Shown in pieces: positions 58,335-64,000 of a stretch of DNA of 64,000 nt. Below the pieces are notes generated by a model. That model searched no databases, was not told the DNA's origin, and saw only the letters and a program-made list of their open reading frames with translations. A program made the position numbers and the translations under genes. Source of the stretch: an uncultured Acetatifactor sp. Lineage in GTDB: Bacteria; Bacillota; Clostridia; Lachnospirales; Lachnospiraceae. The DNA is taken from positions 1 through 64,000 of the forward strand of contig CAJUAH010000002.1 of assembly GCA_910584375.1 (NCBI GenBank). Reading direction: 5' to 3'. The number at the start of each line of letters is the position of its first letter. The stretch's first letter is position 1.

Positions 58335-61013
58335 TTACGAACTAACTTCCTTTTGATCTTCCGTGTTCATCATGCCCAGCAATCTCCGGGCCAGTTTCAC
58401 TGCCTCCGCCGCGTCCCTGGAATATCCGTCAGCATGGATCTCGTCCGCGTACTCCTGGGTGATTACAGCCCCGCCGATCATGATCCTGGCCGTCAAGCCT
58501 TCCTGCCGGGCCAGGGCTATCACTTCCCGCATCCGCTGCATCGTAGTGGTCATCAGCGCGGACAGGGCGATGATATCCGCATGATGCTCCTTCGCCGCCT
58601 GTATGATGGTTTCCCCCGGCACGTCCTTGCCTAAGTCGATCACTTTGAAACCGTAGTTTTTGAGCATCAGCGCCACCAGATTCTTGCCGATATCATGGAT
58701 ATCCCCCTCCACGGTAGCGATAACTACCACCGGCATGGAATCCCCGTCCTGCTCTTTCAGCAAATATGGCTCCAACACCTCGATAGCGTTCTTCATGGCC
58801 TCGGCGCTGGCAATCAGCTGAGGGAGAAAATATTTCTTTTTCTCAAACAGATCCCCCACCTTGTTGATGGCGGGCAACAGACTGTCGTTAAGCAATGTGC
58901 CGGGGTCCTCTCCCGCCGCCACCGCTTCCCTTGTCATGGCCGCGATTCCGTTCCGGTTGCCTTTCAGCACGGCGTCCGTGATCTTCTGGGAATATGTCTG
59001 CGGCGCTCCGGCACTCCCGCTGCTTTGGCCTGCGCCTGATGTTGTCCTAGGATTACCCTGACCCACACCCGACATTGCTCCGAGCTTTCCCTGATTTACA
59101 CCTGACACTGCTCCCGGATTGCTCTGGCCAATACCTGCCGTTGCGTCCGCCGCGCCGGAACCGCCCGGCCCGGCAGCGGTGGCCGTCACTGGCTGTATCT
59201 GCGCGGCATACTCAATATACCGCAGATCAGCATCCTTTGTAACCGTCAACATATCCGTAGCCAAAGCTCCGCATACCAGCATTTCCTGGGATGGATTGGC
59301 AATGGCCATGGTCAGTCCTTCATAGATTGCCAGCGTCAAAAAGGCAGTGTTCACATAGGGTCTGGCAGGCATACCGAAAGAGATATTGGACAGCCCGCAG
59401 ACCGTAGCCAGTCCCTGGGCCTTGCAGTAACGTATCGTCTCCAATGTTTCCAGAGCCGCCTGTCTGTTCGCCCCGATGGTGGTCACCAGACCGTCCACTA
59501 TGATGTCTTCCCGGCGCATACCCAGTTCCAGCGCCCGGGTCACGATGCGGTCTATGATCTGCTTTTTCTCCTCCAGGTCTTCAGGCAGACCCTTGTCCGA
59601 CAGGGGCAGCAAAATGAACATAGCCCCATATTTTTGCACGATGGGCAGCAACTTTTCAAACTTCTCCTTCTCATAGGACACGGAATTGACCAGCGCCCTT
59701 CCGGGATAATGGCGGAGCGCCGCCTCCAACACCTCCACATGGCTGGAATCCAGGGACAGGGGCAGATCCGTCACTCCCTGTACCTCCTCCAGCACCCGCA
59801 ACATCATGGCCTTTTCGTCGATGCCGCTCATGCCCATGTTCACATCCAGCACCGACGCTCCGCATTCGTCCTGCTCCTGAGCGTATTGCAGCACCAAATC
59901 CATATTGCTGTTCCGTAACTGCTCCTGCAGCTTTTTCTTGCCGGTGGGATTGATTCTCTCCCCGATGATCATAAAGGGATCGTCCAAACCAAAAGCCAGC
60001 GTCCTGCGCTCGCTCGTCAGATAGCGGACACCCTCAGAACGCCTTTGCCGCTCCCCGGGCCTTTTCACCTGTGTCAGGCGTTTCAGTCCCGCGATATAAG
60101 AAGGATCCGTGCCGCAGCATCCCCCCAGGATCACGGCTCCCGCCTCGATCAGCTCTTCCATCTCCGCCGCAAAAGTGGCGCTGTCCATATCGTAGACCGT
60201 CTGTCCCTGTTCGTCCACCGCAGGCAGCCCCGCATTGGGCTTGGCGATCAGAGGCAGACTGCTGACCCGGGCCATGGCCTCCACAATCCCCTTCATCTTT
60301 GCCGGACCCGTGGAACAGTTCACACCTATGGCGTCCGCTCCCAGGCTCTCCAGCACGATAGCTGCCGTCTCCGCGTCCGTGCCGTACAGGGTCCGTCCGT
60401 CCGCCTCAAAGGTCATGGTCACCATCACCGGCAACTCCGTGGTCTCCCGGGCCGCGATCAGCGCCGCCCGGGTCTCCCCCAGGCTCATCATGGTCTCCAC
60501 CACCAGCAGATCCACCCCGGCGCTCTCCAGGAAACGGATCTGTTCTTTATAGACATCGATCAGGGTCTCCAGCTCCATCGTGCCCAGGGGCCGCAGCTGC
60601 TGTCCCGTCATGGTCAGATCCCCCGCTACCAGGACAGTCGGCCGCTCCTTCGCATTCTCTCCCGCAACAGTAAGCTCCCTGTCTCCTCCCACAGTCTGCC
60701 CGCTGTCAACGCCTCTTCCGGCGGCCTGTTTCGACAGGGCCACCAGCCCGCATATCATCTCCTCCTGCCGGGCCGCCAGACCATATTCCTCCAGTTTGAT
60801 GCGGTTTGCGGTAAATGTGGGAGCATATAAAATGTTGGTGCCCGCCGCCACATAGTCCCTTTGCAATTCCACCAGCGCCTGAGGATGTTCCAATATCCAC
60901 TGCTCCGGGCACACTCCGGATGGCATACCCTTTTTGAATAGATTGGAGCCGGTGGCTCCGTCCAGTATAATATAGCGCCCCGCGCAATATTCTTTAAACT
61001 GCTGTTTTGTCAT
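58335..61013 (-). CDS. metH: Cobalamin-dependent methionine synthase, without reactivation domain
   Basis: Methyl transfer from methyltetrahydrofolate to homocysteine. 892 residues in three domains: the homocysteine-binding zinc site (VNCSTGPAKM; GGCCGTDPSYI), the pterin domain (MIIGERINPTGKKKLQE), and the B12 cap plus B12-binding domain (GDIHDIGKNLVALMLKNYG, axial His773). The C-terminal SAM-dependent reactivation domain of long MetH is absent, as in many Clostridia. Between pterin and cap domains a Gly/Gln/Ser-rich repeat is inserted. RBS AGGGAAG. It is 26 bases below the SulP gene stop. Confidence 0.94.
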   Translation of the reverse strand: MTKQQFKEYCAGRYIILDGATGSNLFKKGMPSGVCPEQWILEHPQALVELQRDYVAAGTNILYAPTFTANRIKLEEYGLAARQEEMICGLVALSKQAAGRGVDSGQTVGGDRELTVAGENAKERPTVLVAGDLTMTGQQLRPLGTMELETLIDVYKEQIRFLESAGVDLLVVETMMSLGETRAALIAARETTELPVMVTMTFEADGRTLYGTDAETAAIVLESLGADAIGVNCSTGPAKMKGIVEAMARVSSLPLIAKPNAGLPAVDEQGQTVYDMDSATFAAEMEELIEAGAVILGGCCGTDPSYIAGLKRLTQVKRPGERQRRSEGVRYLTSERRTLAFGLDDPFMIIGERINPTGKKKLQEQLRNSNMDLVLQYAQEQDECGASVLDVNMGMSGIDEKAMMLRVLEEVQGVTDLPLSLDSSHVEVLEAALRHYPGRALVNSVSYEKEKFEKLLPIVQKYGAMFILLPLSDKGLPEDLEEKKQIIDRIVTRALELGMRREDIIVDGLVTTIGANRQAALETLETIRYCKAQGLATVCGLSNISFGMPARPYVNTAFLTLAIYEGLTMAIANPSQEMLVCGALATDMLTVTKDADLRYIEYAAQIQPVTATAAGPGGSGAADATAGIGQSNPGAVSGVNQGKLGAMSGVGQGNPRTTSGAGQSSGSAGAPQTYSQKITDAVLKGNRNGIAAMTREAVAAGEDPGTLLNDSLLPAINKVGDLFEKKKYFLPQLIASAEAMKNAIEVLEPYLLKEQDGDSMPVVVIATVEGDIHDIGKNLVALMLKNYGFKVIDLGKDVPGETIIQAAKEHHADIIALSALMTTTMQRMREVIALARQEGLTARIMIGGAVITQEYADEIHADGYSRDAAEAVKLARRLLGMMNTEDQKEVSS
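59002..59133 (-). repeat. 33-bp in-frame tandem repeat inside metH
   Basis: Units of exactly 33 bases at 59035-59067, 59068-59100 and 59101-59133, with a decayed one at 59002-59034. They encode repeats of the type SGVGQGNPRTT, in a flexible linker between domains. Confidence 0.8.
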
Positions 61014-61039
61014 GATATCTTCCCTCGATAGTTTCTAAA

Positions 61040-62704
61040 TCACGCGTATTTATTCAGCTCTTCCGCCAAAGCCAGCGCGTCATCAATATGTTTGCAGAAA
61101 TACCGCTCCCCTACCCGCTCCACAAACTTCGCTTTCCGCATGACCCGCAGAGGCTGTTCGTTCACATGGGACAGGATCAGCTGAATCTGTTTCTTTTCAC
61201 AGGTGGACGCCAGCGTCTCCAAATTGTGCATGGCGGTGGCGTCGATGGCGCTGACGCTGCGCATCCGCAGGATCAGCACGGAAACCTCTTTGTCTGTACG
61301 GATGTGCAGTATCTTATCCGCCGCGCCAAAGAACAGCGGGCCGCTCATCTCATAGACCAGCGTGTGGCTGGGCACATGGCGCAGCTCTATGCTGTCCTTG
61401 TCGCTCTCCGCATCCTCGTCTATGTAAGTCCAGCCCTCCACCTCCGTCACTTCGCTCATCCGTTTCATAAACAGGATGGCGGCCAGCACGATACCGACTC
61501 CGATGGCCACCACCAGATCGAACACCACGGTCAGCACAAAGGTCAGCACCAGCACGATGATATCGCTCTTGGGTGCCGTCCTGCACAGGTAGACGAACTT
61601 GCGCCACTCGGACATATTATAAGCCACCATGAACAGGATGGCGGCGATGGCAGGCATGGGGATCAGCGCCGCGTAGGGCATCAGCACCACCAGGATCAAC
61701 AGCAGCGTCACGGCGTGTACCATGCCCGCAATGGGGGTACGCCCCCCGTTTTTCACATTGGCGGCGGTGCGGGCGATGGCCCCGGTAGCCGGGATCCCGC
61801 CGAAAAGGGCGGAGGTAATATTGCCCGCCCCCTGGGCAATCAACTCCATGTTGGAGCGATGCTTGCTGCCTATCATCCCGTCCGCCACCACACAGGACAG
61901 CAGGGATTCTATGGCGGCCAGGATCGCTATGGTAAAAGCGTCCGGCAGCACATTCTGCACAGTCTTAAAGTCAAAGGCGGGCAGTGAAACCGCAGGCAGC
62001 TTGTTGGAGATCTCGTACAGATCCCCGATGGTGAACACTTTCATACCGATCCCTTTTACCATGGCAATGCTCACCAGCACCGCAATCAGAGAGGGGGGAA
62101 TCCTCTTGCAGATCCCCGGCAGAAAAGGCCAGCCTATGAGGATCGCCATACACACCACGCCCACGAGAACCGCCTGCCAGTTGACGGTACCGATAAACGT
62201 GAACACGGCCTTGAGTTTTTCCATGGTCTCGATCAAAGGCTCTTCCGTGACCACAGTCAGCCCCAGAAAATCCTTGATCTGCCCCACAAAGATCGTCACG
62301 GCGATACCCGCCGTAAAACCGGTGGTGATGGTATAAGGAATAAACTTAATCAGGTTGCCCAGCCGCAGCACGCCCATCAGGATCAGAATGATCCCCGCCA
62401 TGACGGTGGCCATGATCAGCCCGTCCATACCGTTTTTCGCCACGATGCCCGCCACTATGGTGGCAAAGGCCGCCGTAGGCCCCGCGATCTGCACCCGGCT
62501 GCCGCCCAGAAAGGAGATCACAAATCCCGCCGTTATGGCGGTATAGATTCCCTTTTCCGGCGTGACGCCGGAGGCCAGCGCCAGAGCGATGGACAGGGGC
62601 AGCGCTATGATGGCCACGATGATGCCCGCCACCACATCCTTGATAAACTGCTCTTTCGTATAGGTCTTCATCACAGAAAATAACTTTGGTTTGAGCTTAT
62701 CCAT
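61040..62704 (-). CDS. SulP family anion permease with STAS domain
   Basis: 554 residues. Membrane part: VVAGIIVAIIALPLSIALAL, GVTPEKGIYTAITAGFVISFLGGSRVQIAGPTAAF (the SulP signature), and further helices to about residue 400. STAS domain at the C-terminus (VYEMSGPLFFGAADKILHIR; LRMRSVSAIDATAMHNLETL). Probably sulfate or another dicarboxylate/anion. Start at ATGGATAAG with AGAGGGAAA; longer starts lie in unrelated sequence. Immediately above metH, 64 bases below miaB. Confidence 0.92.
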   Translation of the reverse strand: MDKLKPKLFSVMKTYTKEQFIKDVVAGIIVAIIALPLSIALALASGVTPEKGIYTAITAGFVISFLGGSRVQIAGPTAAFATIVAGIVAKNGMDGLIMATVMAGIILILMGVLRLGNLIKFIPYTITTGFTAGIAVTIFVGQIKDFLGLTVVTEEPLIETMEKLKAVFTFIGTVNWQAVLVGVVCMAILIGWPFLPGICKRIPPSLIAVLVSIAMVKGIGMKVFTIGDLYEISNKLPAVSLPAFDFKTVQNVLPDAFTIAILAAIESLLSCVVADGMIGSKHRSNMELIAQGAGNITSALFGGIPATGAIARTAANVKNGGRTPIAGMVHAVTLLLILVVLMPYAALIPMPAIAAILFMVAYNMSEWRKFVYLCRTAPKSDIIVLVLTFVLTVVFDLVVAIGVGIVLAAILFMKRMSEVTEVEGWTYIDEDAESDKDSIELRHVPSHTLVYEMSGPLFFGAADKILHIRTDKEVSVLILRMRSVSAIDATAMHNLETLASTCEKKQIQLILSHVNEQPLRVMRKAKFVERVGERYFCKHIDDALALAEELNKYA

Positions 62705-62768
62705 TTTTCCCTCTTTCCCCGTATACTGCCGATCATATCCGCAGTACCGTCTACTTCTTCCTAAACAT

Positions 62769-64000
62769 TCATTGTGAAACCAGATGCCCCATATAATAAA
62801 ATCCCTGGCATTCATCCAGCGACACCGTCACGATCCGGCCCACCAGCTCCGGCGGCCCGGGAAAATGCACCAGCGTATTGTTGGACATGCGCCCGGTGAG
62901 CAGCCCTTCATCCTGGGCGTTCACTTCCTCCACCAGGATCCACGCCTGTTGCCCCCGGTACCGGGCCACCTGTTCTCTGGCGGTATCCTGCACGACTTTC
63001 AGCACCCGGTCAAAGCCCTCCCTGACCTGCCCAGGCGGCACCTGGTTCTCCATGGCGGCGGCAGGCGTTCCGGTGCGCCTGGAATAGATAAAGGTAAAGG
63101 CATTGTCATATTTTACCCGGCGGATCACGTCTATGGTCTCTTCCACGTCCTCCATCGTCTCCCCAGGGAATCCCACGATGATATCCGTGGTGATGGCGAT
63201 ATCCGGGATCTCCCTGCGTATTTTTTCCGCCAGGGCCAGATATTGCTCTTTAGTATACCGGCGGTTCATCTGCTGCAAGATCCGGGTGGAACCGGACTGC
63301 AGCGGCAGATGCAGATGTCGGCAGATCTTTTGGGATCCCTTCATGACTTCTATCAGCTCGTCCGACAGATCCTTGGGATGGGAAGTCATAAAGCGAATGC
63401 GCTCCAGCCCTTCGATCTGTTCCACCTCCCGCAGGAGCCCGGCAAAAGTCATGGGCGTCTTCAGATTCTTTCCGTAGGAGTTCACATTCTGTCCAAGCAG
63501 CATGACCTCCACCACGCCCTCCGCCACCAGTTGCCGTATCTCCCGCAATATCTCCTCCGGCTCCCGGCTGCGCTCCCTGCCCCGCACATAGGGCACGATA
63601 CAGTAACTGCAAAAGTTGTTGCAGCCAAACATGATGTTGATACCGGACTTGAAGGGATACTTGCGCTCCACGGGAAGATCCTCCACAATCTTGTCCGTGT
63701 CCTCCCAGATATCCACGATCATGCCCCGCTCCGCATGCTCCTCGCTGATACATCTGTAGAGCAGCTCCGCAAACTTAAAGATATTGTGGGTGCCAAACAC
63801 CAGATCCACAAAGCGGTAACTGGAACGCAGCTTTTCAATCACCGCCGCCTCCTGCATCATACAGCCGCAGAGGGCGATCTTCATGTCCGGATTCTGCTTT
63901 TTGCGGCTCTTCAGCTCCCCCAGACGACCGTAGACTCTCTGGTTGGCATTGTCCCGAACCGTACAGGTATTATAGATCACAAAATCCGCGTCCTCGCTCT
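62769..64000 (-). CDS. miaB: tRNA-2-methylthio-N6-dimethylallyladenosine synthase (partial)
   Basis: Radical SAM methylthiotransferase that modifies A37 of tRNAs. The N-terminus lies beyond the window. Seen in order: the second N-terminal cluster region (NTCTVRDNANQRVYGRLGEL; ALCGCMMQEA), the radical SAM cluster CNNFCSYCIVPYVRGRE, LGQNVNSYG, LHLPLQSGSTRILQQMNRRY, IVGFPGETMEDVE, and a C-terminal TRAM domain (NTLVHFPGPPELVGRIVTVS). Reading frame is open to base 64000. Confidence 0.93.
   Translation of the reverse strand, partial: SEDADFVIYNTCTVRDNANQRVYGRLGELKSRKKQNPDMKIALCGCMMQEAAVIEKLRSSYRFVDLVFGTHNIFKFAELLYRCISEEHAERGMIVDIWEDTDKIVEDLPVERKYPFKSGINIMFGCNNFCSYCIVPYVRGRERSREPEEILREIRQLVAEGVVEVMLLGQNVNSYGKNLKTPMTFAGLLREVEQIEGLERIRFMTSHPKDLSDELIEVMKGSQKICRHLHLPLQSGSTRILQQMNRRYTKEQYLALAEKIRREIPDIAITTDIIVGFPGETMEDVEETIDVIRRVKYDNAFTFIYSRRTGTPAAAMENQVPPGQVREGFDRVLKVVQDTAREQVARYRGQQAWILVEEVNAQDEGLLTGRMSNNTLVHFPGPPELVGRIVTVSLDECQGFYYMGHLVSQ

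Noticed and set aside
61014..61039. SAM or cobalamin riboswitch before metH
   Set aside because: metH starts 26 bases below the SulP stop, so there is no room for one.

Overview
The window reads as a chromosomal segment of a Gram-positive, spore-forming anaerobe, most likely a Lachnospiraceae-type Clostridia. The basis is strong AGGAGG-type ribosome binding sites, a GerW/YtfJ sporulation gene next to its usual DUF2953 neighbour, ZapA, FakA/Asp23, class I ketol-acid reductoisomerase, SulP, SUFU and a methionine synthase without a reactivation domain. Most genes are on the minus strand. No rRNA, tRNA, CRISPR array or complete insertion sequence was seen.

Layout. 0-9 kb: a DUF5655-like gene, a large inverted repeat, gyrB, then a minus-strand run asp23 - fakA - recG - degV - nucleoside hydrolase. 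9.3-16 kb: rpmB (plus), then a minus-strand housekeeping run zapA - U32 protease - Nudix - unknown - DUF2953 - gerW - small membrane protein - coiled-coil J-domain protein. 16-24 kb: a plus-strand membrane protein converging on ruvAB, an iron-sulfur oxidoreductase, an ANT(6)-like gene, a MATE transporter, a SUKH protein and a putative ADP-ribosyltransferase-fold protein. 24-26 kb: leuC and leuD with crcB between them. 26-30.2 kb: an accessory stretch with a broken VOC gene, an AlkZ-like protein, two repeat families, a LysR regulator and a BrnT/BrnA toxin-antitoxin pair between 30-bp direct repeats. 30-39 kb: a two-component system, glycosyltransferase, DedA protein and a TldD/PmbA-type protease pair. 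39-44 kb: two large paralogous lipoproteins that appear to fuse an N-terminal beta-rich region to a solute-binding domain. 44-48 kb: ilvB - ilvN - second ilvN - ilvC.

The most interesting part is 48-58 kb. A 1695-residue RHS/YD-repeat protein with a helical, LXG/ESX-like N-terminus carries an AT-rich C-terminal domain with a lipobox-like membrane segment and a Cys/His pattern suggesting a papain-like cysteine protease toxin. Its stop overlaps by ATGA the start of a small membrane-anchored SmpA-like protein (candidate immunity), followed by a second small gene. Downstream the whole cassette is repeated in decayed form: a frameshifted RHS-core and toxin remnant with its own ATGA-coupled SmpA-like gene, then a third toxin 3'-end remnant fused to a truncated copy of the second gene. 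This looks like serial duplication and recombination of an RHS toxin/immunity module. A SUFU-domain gene, a family also used as immunity proteins, lies just upstream.

The window closes with metH, a SulP permease and miaB (cut by the window edge). Functions are inferred from sequence reading only; no database search was run.
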